Assembly (NCBI GenBank): GCA_021234155.1
Contig: JAJEKV010000155.1
Span: forward strand, 669,912 to 733,911
DNA length: 64,000 nt
Direction of reading: 5' to 3'
Origin: Isoetes taiwanensis
Lineage: Eukaryota; Streptophyta; Lycopodiopsida; Isoetales; Isoetaceae
Position numbers and translations under genes: made by a program. The notes beneath the pieces were generated by a model. That model made no database searches. It saw only the letters and a list, made by a program, of their open reading frames with translations, and had not been told where the DNA came from. Numbering within the stretch: the stretch's first letter is position 1; every line of letters begins with the position of its first letter. This document shows positions 10,996 to 21,491 of this stretch, one piece after another.

Positions 10996-11414
10996 CTAAC
11001 CGAGCTCAAGAAGCTCAAGCCACAGATCATCCACAGAATGCTTATAATCAAAAACCTTATGAATAAGCAAGCAGTGCTGGGCAACTTCTTCTGCAGTCTT
11101 GAAAGATCCCAACCAATGTCTGGTTTTCTGAAACCGATCAATGAATCTTGATACTGGTATGAAAGCTCTGCGAATGAGAAAATGCTCGCTCAGTCATTTC
11201 TGGCCAGTTTTGGCCTGAACAAAATTCGCCACAGTTAGGCCCTTGTCGAAGATATTTACCTGACCATCAGTGCCATGCCGTTTTGCATCATGATAAAGCC
11301 ATCATGGTTGTGATATGGACATAGTATACCTGAGGCAGCTGCTATCTCCTCCACTTCTCGCTCCTCCGATCCTCGATCAAGCACCCTAAATCTGCCTTCG
11401 TCTTCTTGAATCGG
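10996..11414 (-). pseudogene. Two-exon fragment with an AP2/ERF-like motif
   Basis: The first open segment (11414-11260) encodes VLDRGSEEREVEEIAAASG and ends ATGGTCAG at donor GTAAAT. A 92-nt intron ends in ttctcattcgcag. The second exon (11167-10996) continues in phase, reads HWLGSFKTAEEVAQHCLL and stops at TAG. The WLGSFKTAEE core resembles the second half of the AP2/ERF DNA-binding domain (W.G.F.TAEEAA). The YRG element and the Asp-Ala-Ala helix expected on either side are absent, so it could not be a working AP2 factor. A telo-box (aaaccctaa, minus strand) lies just upstream near 11430. The AP2 assignment is moderate; the splicing is well supported. Confidence 0.45.
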
Positions 11415-11430
11415 CTATTCTTAGGGTTTA

Positions 11431-12519
11431 CTTGCCCTTTTTTTTATATTTTTTGGACGTCACTTTTTTAGCCCTTTTTTTAACGCCACTTTTTAGCCCT
11501 AAGATTGGATCATGAAATCTCGGCCGTCGAATTTAGGGCGTGGTCCATTACTTGCACTAAAACATTATAATATAAGATGCTTCGCTCTTATCAGTGACAT
11601 AATAAATATGCAACCTAGCATTTCTCAAGAACTCAAATACCAAATACCTTAGCGGTTGCATTCAAGACTCCCATGACATCATATCAAAATCCAGCATTTA
11701 AAAACTTGTTCAACAAGCAGGGGATGTTCGTGGGCTCCAACATAGCATCAAGTGACAATCATCTGTTGACACCGTTCCCATAGCATCCAGTAGTCAATTT
11801 ATGCACTTGTAACTACGCAAGCTTGATTGTAAAAAAAGAAGAAACATCCCAAGTCTTCAAGGTCTCTGGGTGCATCAAATATAAAAATCCAACTTCAAAA
11901 AACCATGGACAAAAAAATGGACCCAACTAAGCAAGAATATCTAGCATAATAACAATAAATACAAAGAGAAACAATAAATACAATATGGAATTGAAGCTTC
12001 TTGGTGCACAAGCCTAGAACTTATCAAATTCCAGTTAGAATGGAAATCAACCTAATGTTGTCAAAGCTTTTATTGTATCTCGGCAATTCTAGTGTAGAGT
12101 CACCAACAAGTTATCTTAGGAATATTAGAAGACCTTATAAAATAGGGAATCTAAGGGTAACTAAGAAACAAGAAACAAACTAGGCAAAGAGGCTAGTGAT
12201 GTTCGCAATCAAGGCAAATAGAAAGCTTATAAAATGAGATTTGGTGGCCAAGAACTGTCATTAGCAACCATTCCTAACTAGGTGTATCCAAAATTCTTCA
12301 CCAAGGTCATTCTTGTACTAGCGATTGCAAAACTTCTCAAACGCTTGCAATTTAGGCGCTTCAAGGTGAAGCACAAGTGCGAGTTCATCAAATTGAATCT
12401 ATTTTGCACTTTCTTTCCGACTCACCTATGACTTCCACCGCACATATAAGGCCGGCTTAAATAACTTTGAAACAATAAGAACTACTATCTAGGATACTTG
12501 CTTTAAGATTACCCATAGA
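11431..12519. other. No gene recognised
   Basis: This is an AT-rich interval between two minus-strand gene fragments. Short A-rich duplications occur near 11950-11980 (acaataaatacaa). I see no supported coding sequence. Confidence 0.4.
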
Positions 12520-12788
12520 CTGGCAAGAAGGAGTCAAAAGCGGAGAAAGAAGATCAAATCCTTTAGCCACACCCTTTGCTGGCTTTGCAAATAACAGATA
12601 CGTGAATGGGCCAACAATAACAGGAACAGTCTCAATACCAAGCTGTAATAAAATGATGGTGATTCATCATCTAATCTAGTGGGCAATGCACTCGACATTG
12701 CTGGATCAACAGTTAAATATGGAGAATGAAAATTTCCTTCTCGCTGGTCCCCCAAGACATACCTTTCTGATATTCTTTTCAACGCCAT
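12520..12788 (-). pseudogene. Cobalamin-independent methionine synthase (MetE-type) fragment
   Basis: On the minus strand an acceptor ttttattacag (AG at 12644-12643) precedes a frame reading [18 protein letters not shown], then [17 protein letters not shown]. After a one-base loss, LDSFLPVYG runs to a possible donor (GTAATC) near 12522. This matches the conserved 'TVPVLVGP.SYLLLSKPAKGV' region of plant 5-methyltetrahydropteroyltriglutamate-homocysteine methyltransferase, which makes methionine from homocysteine. It covers only about 40 of roughly 765 residues. The open segment upstream (12788-12645, starting MALKRISERYVLG) does not look like MetE and may come from another gene. It is a captured or relict exon, not functional. 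Confidence 0.7.
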
Positions 12789-12929
12789 TTCATAACTTTC
12801 TCTTACCTCGTGAGCTGAATCTTACAACTATAGATTGACCCTTTAGGTTTCATAATGAGGAAATGGCCAGGTTTCTTTGCATCCAGAAGCAGATCTCTTA
12901 AAGTTTGAATTGTCATATTTCCCCTTGCT

Positions 12930-13044
12930 TGCTTCCCCATAAGAACGACAGATTCTGGCCTTAAACCCTTCCTAATTTGCTGCATTTGAGTAGACCCAAC
13001 ATTATCCGCTACACAGATCAAAGCCTTGGAGGACTCCTCCAAAA
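12930..13044 (-). pseudogene. Ribosomal protein P0 (uL10) fragment
   Basis: The minus frame reads [18 protein letters not shown], then [11 protein letters not shown] and SVVLMGK. This is the conserved N-terminal block of the large-subunit stalk protein P0/uL10 (typically 'ADNVGS.Q...IR..LRG..VVLMGKNT'). Identity is lost after VLMGK. About 40 of 320 residues remain. The upstream side is cut at 13045 by the Mutator-like insertion 13054-13589. Across that insertion the frame resumes with a Cys-Glu next to LLEE, so the insertion hit an existing P0 copy. Confidence 0.75.
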
Positions 13045-13053
13045 GCTCACACC

Positions 13054-13589
13054 AGGGATAGGTTCTATACGTACAAAATTAAAATTCCTGACGTATAAAG
13101 TCAAAAAATGATTTTTTTTAATAAAATCGCGTTTTTTAATAAAATCTTGTATTTAACGTATTAAAACCTCATGCGTGGGAAAAAAAAATTTAGTCTGCCA
13201 AAAGCCGATGAAAAGCGTCTGGAAAATTTTTGCGTCTGCGAAAACCGTTCCAGCGTCTGTGACATAAAAAAAAAAAAAAAAAAAAAAAGCGTCTGCCGAA
13301 ACCTTTTTATCTAGCGTGCAGCGAAAAAAATTTTCGCGTCACGCTTTCCGTTATTTTACTGGCGTCTGCGATCTGAAGGTTCAGCGTTTTCGCGTTCGTC
13401 TGCAGCGGTTTCCTTGTTCAGCGTTTGCGGCGCAAAAACGCCATCCGTTGTTTTCGGCGTCTGTGAAAAATCTTCAACAGCCGAATTTTTTGCCCGTATT
13501 TTTCACGTTTTTATCGGGCAATATGTGTCAGTATCATACAATCATCGTATTAAGGTATAAAAGCGTCTGCCCGTATTGAACCTATCCCC
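13054..13589. mobile_element. Non-autonomous Mutator-like element, 536 bp
   Basis: Inverted ends are AGGGATAGGTTCTATACG (13054-13071) and, on the other strand, GGGGATAGGTTCAATACG (13589-13572). The flanking 9-mers gctcacacc (13045-13053) and gctcacatc (13590-13598) are a one-mismatch target duplication, the Mutator-superfamily length. The interior is unusual: the octamer GCGTCTG(C/T/G) recurs at least seven times between 13206 and 13570, and a run of about 24 A lies near 13267. No transposase is encoded. It is inserted in the P0 fragment. Confidence 0.75.
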
Positions 13590-13599
13590 GCTCACATCT

Positions 13600-14006
13600 T
13601 TTCTAACGCATTATATGTACACGGGTTATTAGTGATGGCAAAATTAAAAGAGGCCGAACGCGCAAAAGAAAAGGGAGGTGAATGCCTATGAACTAAGAAA
13701 GAGAGGAATTACGAGCAGAATACCAAAGCAGGGATGCCACGGTTTCCTGACGCATCATTTCGCAAGTTGAACATTCATTTTTTTTCCGATGCTTGCTCCG
13801 ATAGCCTTTGTTTTCGATGCTTGCTCTAGCCTACGAAGCACCACAGACGATTGCTCCACCTCTCTGCCAATTTGTGCCTTGACTAGCAAACCCTATCTAG
13901 CAAACCCTATTTCTAAATGGCTCGAGGGTTGCATGTGAAGGAGTCTGAATAAGCTAATTGAAAAAAAAAAAAAATACAACATGGCCCATGGGTCTAAACC
14001 ATTGAA
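13600..14006. other. Gene-free interval
   Basis: A plus-strand peptide beginning MAKLKEAERAKEKGGE is only 18 codons and not supported as a gene. Two near-copies of agcaaaccctat lie around 13883-13910 and a poly-A run near 13960. Confidence 0.4.
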
Positions 14007-14122
14007 CAAAAAACACTAAAATTAATGCAGGCGTATATGCACTCTAGATATACTAATTAGTAGTCAAAAAACACTAAAATTACTGCAGGCATATATGCAC
14101 TCTAGATATACTAATTAGTAGT
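14007..14122. repeat. 58-bp tandem duplication
   Basis: The unit caaaaaacactaaaattaat through actaattagtagt is present twice, period 58, with two or three differences. It overlaps the outer end of the dispersed repeat at 14040-14219. Confidence 0.9.
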
Positions 14123-14219
14123 TCCCATGCAATACGCTTTCGAAATCATATGAAAACCATAGGAAAAATAGTACAAAAATACAAAACCAACCCCCTGTTA
14201 TTATGCTACATATTGTATT
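14040..14219 (-). repeat. Dispersed repeat, copy 2 (minus orientation)
   Basis: In reverse complement this reads acaatatgtagcataataac, then aggggg, and continues to the atatctagagtgc end, matching 3617-3735. It faces copy 3 (14981-15112), so the two copies form inverted arms around about 760 bp. Confidence 0.65.
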
Positions 14220-14414
14220 CCAAGGCGTACTATTAATGTGTTTCAGAGAAAAATATCACAAAATAAAAGAACAATATTTTACAAAAATACAAAGAAAATG
14301 TCCATATAAAGCACCCACTAAGCACCATGTGTCGCTGACATAAAAAGTGTCCCCAACCTCTATGATGTGCCCATAAAAACTGTGTATATGACTTATAAAC
14401 TAGCCCATAAAAAT

Positions 14415-14540
14415 GTACTCATCACATCTATTGCATGGGCTTTCAGAAGAATGCTAGCCAGTAGAGATGTATTCATCACAACTGTTGCATGGGCTTTCAA
14501 AAGAATGCTAACCGGTAGAGATGTATTCATCACACCTCGA
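14415..14540. repeat. 54-bp tandem repeat, 2.3 copies
   Basis: Units begin gtactcatcacatctattg, gtattcatcacaactgttg and gtattcatcaca (14415, 14469, 14523). The period is 54, a multiple of three, so a 114-codon frame stays open across it by chance. Each unit ends gtagagat. Confidence 0.85.
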
Positions 14541-14980
14541 GCACAATTTTACGAGTACAATATTATAGAGTTTTTGTATCACAATCTCACCAAGTACATC
14601 TTAATACAGAGTTTTTGTATAGGAGTCATTTTGAAAGTCACAGCCAATGTAATTAGCAGATGTGATGATGCTTATTCTCATAATGTAAAGCAATTTGAAT
14701 GTATGATTTAACGTTAAACTTGCAATTTAACGTTAAACTTTTAGGCAAAGCATATTAACACTTTGATGCAGCATTCTCAAATGGTGTGCCCAGTTTCTCA
14801 ATAGAAAAAGATGAAAATATCATGGAAATTTGTTATGAATGAATATATGGAGAAAATATCTAGGATAAAGTCTATCTTGAATTTCATTTACAATATGTAA
14901 ATGACTCTTATATTCCATGTTCATGGAGGTTGCACTTTGATGCAACATTCTCAAATGGGAATGCATGCCCAATGCTTCAT

Positions 14981-15112
14981 CAGAATATAATATGTAGCAC
15001 AATAACAGGGTTTTTTTTTTTTGTCTTTTTATATGCTTTTTCCTGTGGTTTTAATATGATTTGACGATGATATTTGATGAGACATACTAATCGGTACATA
15101 TGGAGTGTGCAG
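14981..15112 (+). repeat. Dispersed repeat, copy 3
   Basis: It starts gaatataatatgtagcaca, continues ataacaggg, a T-run, tttttcctgtggtttt.atatgattt, and ends near gtacatatggagtgtgc. This is the same order of blocks as at 3617-3735. Confidence 0.65.
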
Positions 15113-15250
15113 ACTATCAAGTTATTTTTAGTGGCATTTTCGAATGGTTATAACTATGATTTCACTAAATATCTCAAATCGAATACGCAAGCATCGAACA
15201 AGGTTGTTTTAGGGTTTTTTAAGTTTTAGAGGTTTTTGCTTCTACATATC

Positions 15251-15433
15251 CTTTCAAGTCTTGGTGAGGCAAGGGCTCGGAGCGACCACGAAAGCAGGAT
15301 CCGGCAGCATTCTTTCAGGTCTAGGTGAGGCAAGGGCTTGGAGCGACCTCGAAAGCATAATGCGGCAGCATCCTTTCAAGTCTTGGTGACGCAAGGGCTT
15401 GGAGCGAGTACGAAAGTAGAATCCAACAGCTTC
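15251..15433. repeat. 61-bp minisatellite, 3 copies
   Basis: Units begin ctttcaagtcttggtgaggc, ctttcaggtctaggtgaggc and ctttcaagtcttggtgacgc at 15251, 15312 and 15373. They continue aagggct.ggagcga and end ggcagcat. A partial fourth relative (ggatccggcagcttcaagg) sits near 15505. Confidence 0.9.
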
Positions 15434-15774
15434 AAGGTCTTTTTTGTAATCCTCTTTCCTTCAGCTAAGCCTATTTCCTTACCTTTGTTGCTCCACGAAA
15501 ATTGGATCCGGCAGCTTCAAGGCCTGTTGCTCCTTGACAGGTCTATTTCTTACGGGGCAGTGCAAGGGCTGTAGGGGCAGGCCTTAGGCCTATTTTCTCT
15601 GGTAACAAGACTGATCTTAGCAAGCACAACCTGGGTTTATGATTCTTTGATGTTGAGTCCCATATTTGATTCTATAGAAGGGGTTGTTTCTACCTATCCT
15701 TTCTACTAGTTTAATGTGTTTCTTTATCGCAGCCTACAGGTTGATGCTTGGAAGGCCAAGTACTAAAGGAAATA

Positions 15775-15857
15775 ATTATCAGCATCTCTTGGTCCCATGA
15801 CCTATTGGTCTTCGTGGACGTTAAAAAAACTATTCTATTCTATTCTATTCTTGCACA
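15775..15857 (+). mobile_element. LINE 3' tail with (TATTC)n, copy 1
   Basis: The sequence tcccatgacctattggtctt, cgtggacgttaaaaaaa and then three TATTC units matches the 3' end of the LINEs at 48700-48820 and 57235-57345. Only the last ~75 bp can be recognised, so it is a heavily 5'-truncated insertion. Confidence 0.7.
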
Positions 15858-17459
15858 GGCCATGGAAAAGACGGGATTGCGACATGGTTTGGTTATTGAA
15901 TGCTTGGTTTTGTACAACGATGTGCTGTAGCACCATGGGCATGATGGCTTTGCTAGAAGGGTGCTGCAGCAGTACTATTACTCTTACTGAAACCTTTTCC
16001 TACATTCCTGACATGGGTGTTTTGATTTGATTCACAATTTGGTTCAAGATTAGTAAATTTGTGGGTTCCATTCTTAGGCAGCCACACTTCCAGTGCGCCT
16101 CCATTGTTACACAAGATGATGCATAAATTGGATACAAAAAAAGAAGCTGAAAAGCCATCCCTTTTGAAATTAGTATTCTTATTTTGCAAGCCAGTTGAAG
16201 TTTTGTATTCAAAACCTCTTATTTCAACAAAAAAAAAACCATGTAGGACGCTGCGGATGATTGCCATAAATCCTAGAGTTGCAGTTTGCTACATAGCTTA
16301 TTTGTCTTCGTTACTTCTATTCCAACACATACATGCTCAACTGTGGCAAAAGCCAGGCAAAGATTGGCTTCAATGCAATGCACCAAGGCAAAAAGCCTAT
16401 TGGTCTTCGTTGCTCAGAAACTAGGCCAATTTTTTTTTTTTTTAATATTACAATCAACAATAAACAAGTACTAAACAATCCATTATTACTATTATTAGTG
16501 TTGCGTTGTTATTTATCTATCTTTGCTTTTTTAGGGCCCGTAGGTTGTTTTTATAATACAACAACCAATAAATAACTACCATTAACATTAATTAACACAA
16601 ACCATTACATCCAACAATTATAAATTAAAATCCTTAACTAAGCTTATGTTATTTTGTTATATCTAAGAAAAAAGAACAAGGTGCTGCGCACGGAGGGTTG
16701 CCCTCCAGTTTCTTGAGGGTGAAGTGGCCTAAATCAAACCATGAAGTCATTTTTTCACAATCTATATTTAAATTAAAGTAGACCCCTATTATGTTCTTAT
16801 TATCAGTTTGTAGGTCGATGCACCACATGCTACACATTGTATGCAACATTTACTTGCCATTGGAAGATATCCCCATACGTATTTGATGCTTTGTGGGGAG
16901 TGTTATACTATACAGAGGTGTGAGGTGTAAATTCCTCCATCCTTGATTTGGTATATCCCAGGGCTTATTCTAGGGCTTATTTTGTGATCCAACGATCACA
17001 CATGAGGACAAAAGAGATGTCTCTTAGTAAGTTACTTTGGAAGCTGCATCTTACCATCATTTAAGGATCTACATTCATGCATTATTAAATGGTTTCAAAG
17101 GTGAAACTTGTAGCTTAATTAAAATTTGTAACATTGCACAACACAAGCGATGGCTTGCTATGCAACTCAGGAACTAGAAGTTTAAAGGGGAGCATATAAA
17201 TCTAAACCAAAGTTGTGGAGGCTTCCTAAATCAGTCCTTGCACAAGTGGAAAGCTTTTGTCAAACAAATGCAAAACCCTCTTCAACATCTAGATGAGAAA
17301 CGAGTTGCTCATTCATTAATTGTCTAGTATAATGACCTAATAAATGGTAGTGTGATAGCATCATGATCATAGTTACATAATATATAAAGCAACATATACA
17401 AAGAAAGTGGTATAAAGCATTTTTATTCCTTATATATCAGAGGGAGGAATGGAAACTCA
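15858..17459. other. Gene-free interval with a third inverted-arm relative
   Basis: Several open frames near 15950-16420 occur on both strands and contradict one another, so none is called. A relative of the 4.7-kb arm runs 16432-16650 (ggccaatt, T-run, aacacaaaccattacatcca). The rest is AT-rich. Confidence 0.4.
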
Positions 17460-18481
17460 TTATAACTTTTCCAATGCTCGTTTACATGATGGATTGACCT
17501 TGAAAATGGCTTCATAGCATACCCTAAGCCGGTGCACCCTTTTCTGAGTTGATGATTCCAGAATTCTAGCCTTTATACTGTAAAAACACAGTTTAAAAAA
17601 CAAATAACGTCGTAAGCTCTGTTATTCTGCTAACAAATTCTCTGAATGAGATACCTAAAATTCACACTAATTCACCATAAAGGAAAGGGATCTCCAGATG
17701 CTTAATAACATATTTCATCTTAATCATTGAATTAGCAGCGATTATTTCAAAACATGAATACCACGATATTGTCTCTTTAGACAATCAGGAAGCGCGATGG
17801 TTACAACTGTTGAATTGGCAGCGGATCGGATGTTTCAGAAACATGAGTAGCAACATGAGTTGTTGATTATAAACAACTGGATTAATGAGCTAACAGCAGA
17901 AACGATGCAGGATAAATGGTAAAAAACATTATGACTAGAAAAGAAGGCACTTTTGCTTCCTTTTTCAGGAGGATGTGTCATTTATGAATGCCAGAATCGC
18001 ATCCACACAGGTTTTATCATGCAGAAAGTTAATAACAACCAGACAGAAAGTGCATAGGCAATTTAACGTTTCAGCAGTGCATTTCATAAGTCAGATGCAC
18101 ATTGTCCCTAGCAGAAAATAACATACCTGAAATTTACAGTTGTATCCAGGCCATAATAGTGAAGCTTCAGCGTACGACGACCTTCTGTAACCAATACTGC
18201 ACTTACTGTCATAAGGAGGAAAACTGTTGGAAGCAGCAACATGGAAGGCCCCAAAATAATGGTTCCACACTCTGAAGGCACCACATATGAGATATGAGAC
18301 CTGTCACAAAGCATGACATAAAAGGAAGCAACTAGCTTACTGCAATGGAACAAAGATTTAAAGTTTTACATATCAAAAAAAATTACAAATACTGTGGTCA
18401 ATAAGAACCCTAACTCCTTCCTTGGCTCAAAGACATGTTGGCCTCCTACTTCGTATTTGCAAAATAGAACAGTTCCAGCAG
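17460..18481 (-). CDS. Last three exons of an unidentified membrane protein gene
   Basis: Three minus-strand exons join in phase. 18481-18370 (acceptor ttgtatag, donor GTAAAA), 18300-18127 (acceptor tttgtgacag, donor GTATGT) and 17577-17460 (acceptor tttttacag, stop TAA). The introns are 69 and 549 nt. The joined C-terminal 134 residues include KYEVGGQHVFEPRKELGF and two hydrophobic helices (LLTTVFVIFFDM; GPSMLLLPTVFLLMTVSAVL). A basic tail with QKRVHRLRVCYEAIFKVN follows. All junction phases agree and no stop interrupts, so this looks like an intact gene end rather than chance. N-terminal exons were not found in 18.5-20.4 kb, so it may be truncated. The family is not recognised. Confidence 0.5.
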
Positions 18482-20614
18482 CTATACAAAGATTGTCAGC
18501 AAAATTTTTGAGCAGTTAAGATGGAGCATCATTACAAACACCGCGTTTGACCAATTCAATGGCTATGTATCATCAAATCACTTGCAACTCTCTTTGTAAA
18601 TACTATTCTCTGCCCTTTGTTAGCAGATAATTTGCGAAGAAAATTTCTTGAATATCTACAAAGTAGCTTCGGCAAAAAACCTACGTGTCAATATAAGCTT
18701 ATCATATTTTTGATGTTATACATGTTCCATTTGCATCAATGTGCTGCCATATTAACAAGTAGGTTTCTATTAGTTTGCGAGCTGCCATCATCATTCAAAT
18801 TCATGTCACTGCTTCTTTCAAATTTTGCTTCTACCTTTCTTTTAGAATTTCAAAAAGTAACTTTAGAGATTCCGTTCGTTATTCCATCTTCCTATTAGGC
18901 ACATAATATAACATAATATAACATATTTCTTCTAGATTTTCCTATTAGCACATAATATAACATATTTATTTCGGATTTTCTCTATGGATAAAATAACTGC
19001 ATATTGCAAAAGATCAATGGTGGATTAAAAGCTTCCTAGACACCACAAAGTAAATGTAGAAGGGCACATTTGTGGTCTTGTCATACTGGTACAGTCAGAT
19101 GTTCTTTGGGATTATGGAAGGACATTGAATGAGTTCGGAAGAAATTTTTATACGTTGAAACTGCAAACACCTTACCCTATAATTAGCTGAATTTCCTTAG
19201 CGGGAGGAAGCACTGCTTTGCTGCATTAGATGAATGAAAAAGGTATACAGAATGGATAGTGCTAGGTGCCCCTAGCAAGCTATGCAAGCAAGCAATGAAC
19301 AGATGGTTTTGGGATCCAAACAACTGGTTGAAAAAGTGGAATACAGTATAAGAAGAAGTGGTTATATAAGGGAATGGGTGCAAGAAAAGGTGAAGCAAGA
19401 CTCTAGAATAATCCACAAACTAAGGATCAACTTATGAATCCTAGCCTGGTTATCTCTCGGAAGACATTTCAGTTGGAGAACAACATGTGATATGAAGAAT
19501 ACGCTTAATTTCACACCATTTAAGGGCGGAGGAAGGACCCTGAAGAAATACTCCAACAAGTGCAGACATGCAAAGTATGTGAACATAATGAAGTTGAAAA
19601 TTAAGAACATGTGTTGCCAAAATACCCAGCTTATGAGGCTACACATGTTTGGTATAGAATACTGTTGTAAATGATTTGCTAGAATGTTTTGCTTTGTCTG
19701 GAAATGTTGTAGGCCCATTTATATAGAAGTTCTACAACATAGGGATACATGGATACATGTACACAACAACTAGAGATATTATTAGACAAAGACAGTGATG
19801 GGGAATGAAAGGGAAGTTGGATGATGTTTTGCCTGTATGAAATCATCAGAATATTGTTTATAGTCATCTATAGGCCTGAGAGGTCTCCACCATTAGACGC
19901 AATAAAAGATTTTATTTCAGTTTAAACCTGAGAGGTCATGTAATTATCTTCTGTTACCATTTCCAGAATGACAGCAATTAGCAATCTTTGCAAAAAGAAG
20001 GAGGAGAAAGTTACTCTGAAAAGCAGAAACCATCCTGGAAAGAGAATTTGAGCAATTTATTAGGATGTTCATACAGATTATTAAGGTTGACCCTTGCCCT
20101 ACAAAGTTTCAAAATGCAAATTGGTTAGTGACCGCATTGAAGATAAATACTAAACTTTTCAGCTAATTCAAAGTTGCATACCAAACACAATGTTCAATTG
20201 ACAATCAAATTCATCTTCTCTTTCCCTCTCCTTCACACGCACATAAAAGAAAGCATACCACATCTTTAAGGAAAACAACATGGACTTTGCATTAAAAAGG
20301 GAAAAATCTACAGCCATCACAAAATATGTCTGCCGTACTGAGATTGGCTCTTTTATTTTTGGATTGATCATGACCAGAGCCCAAGAACCCAGGATGGCAG
20401 CTAGCTAAGCGGTCTTTGAAAATAAGATAACAAGATGTATATTACTAAAAATGTACTAATAGAAACAACTCTGTACTTGTCAAAGGATGAGTGATAGCTT
20501 GTGCTTTCTTCTTCTTTTAAAAAGGATCCTAAAGCTCTAATAAGTATATCAAGTGCATCTATATAAGTAGCAACGGACGGAAAATTCCAGAATTCAGAGG
20601 CAAAATCCAAGCAG
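18482..20614. other. No gene recognised; may contain introns or lost 5' exons
   Basis: This lies upstream (minus sense) of the three-exon gene and downstream of the syntaxin pseudogene. I searched for exons in phase with the splice at 18481 and found none convincing. A tandem acataatataacata repeat is at 18898-18925. The minus frame 20652-20401 is open for 83 codons but has no domain. Confidence 0.35.
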
Positions 20615-21491
20615 TCAAGCTTTTTTGATGCTTGTAACAACCGGAACAACAACCATGATGATCATAACAAGCATCAAATTAACTCCAATACACATGCATT
20701 TGCAAGTACCTCTTTGATGTTGTTTTGCACAATGGAGCTGCTTGCTCCCCTTCTCCACATAATTGCAAGCTTTAGAAACCTGCTGTTCAATATCATCCAG
20801 CTGCTCACTCTGTGCTTCAACCAAAACTGCCACATTAAAAGAAAATTCTGATGCAATTCCAACAAGCTTTCTCAATTTCCTTAACGGCATCATGCCTTTC
20901 TTGGATTTCCCTAACCGTTTCAATCACATTTCCTCTGCCCTGTGCCTGAATGGCCTGTTGCAAAAAATTCTCACTCTCCCCAGTTTCGATGATATCCTCA
21001 ATAGTTCGTTCATTAGCCTGCTGGCCTGTAATGGTAAAATAACGCCTCTTGATCGTTTCTCTGTATTCGCCCATCATTTTTTCTCTCAGTTTCTGAAACT
21101 CCCCCATCTCTTTTGTTCACGGTAACTGTGCACTCTTCATAACCAGGCCTTTTTCTATTTTCCATATTTACCATGTCGAGCTCTTCAAGCTCCCCCCTAA
21201 TCGACCTTGTAAGGCGTAAACCTTCCTCCACATTCCGATCCATCCTATCCCTAACTGCCTTCATCGCTGCAGCGCGATGTACTGTCTTGGATTCATTGTT
21301 TGCTTGGCCAAAAGCTGCCGGATCTTCTCCATCTCGGTCTTGACATAGGAAATTTCATCAAAGAAACTCGCCAGATTCTTGTCCAAGCTTCCCATTTCGG
21401 TTGAGCCCTTCTCCCTCGCTTCAGACTCTCCGGTTACCCGGTTTCGAGAGCGGCTGCCTACCAACAGAAGTGACCTAGCATTTACAGCCAA
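20615..21491 (-). pseudogene. Plant SYP1-type syntaxin (Qa-SNARE) pseudogene
   Basis: Read on the minus strand, successive frames give the full layout of a plasma-membrane/cell-plate syntaxin. MGSLDKNLASFFDEISYVKT is the N-terminal helix. MKAVRDRMDRNVEEGL and NRKRPG form the Habc region. [27 protein letters not shown] and [13 protein letters not shown] lead into the SNARE helix, then VLVEAQSEQLDDIEQQVSKA. VNLMLVMIIMVVVPVV is the C-terminal anchor, with a stop at 20617-20615. Reading needs at least four frame changes (near 21283, 21110 after a small loss of the linker, 20845, 20825), and no introns are evident. Intact relatives are about 300 residues, and the copy here spans nearly all of that. 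It is dead, and may be a retrocopy, though no poly-A was seen. Family known, function in vesicle fusion inferred from the family. Confidence 0.9.

Noticed and set aside
14367-14711. 114-codon plus-strand open frame
   Set aside because: It is kept open by a 54-bp tandem repeat, a multiple of three, and has no other coding sign.
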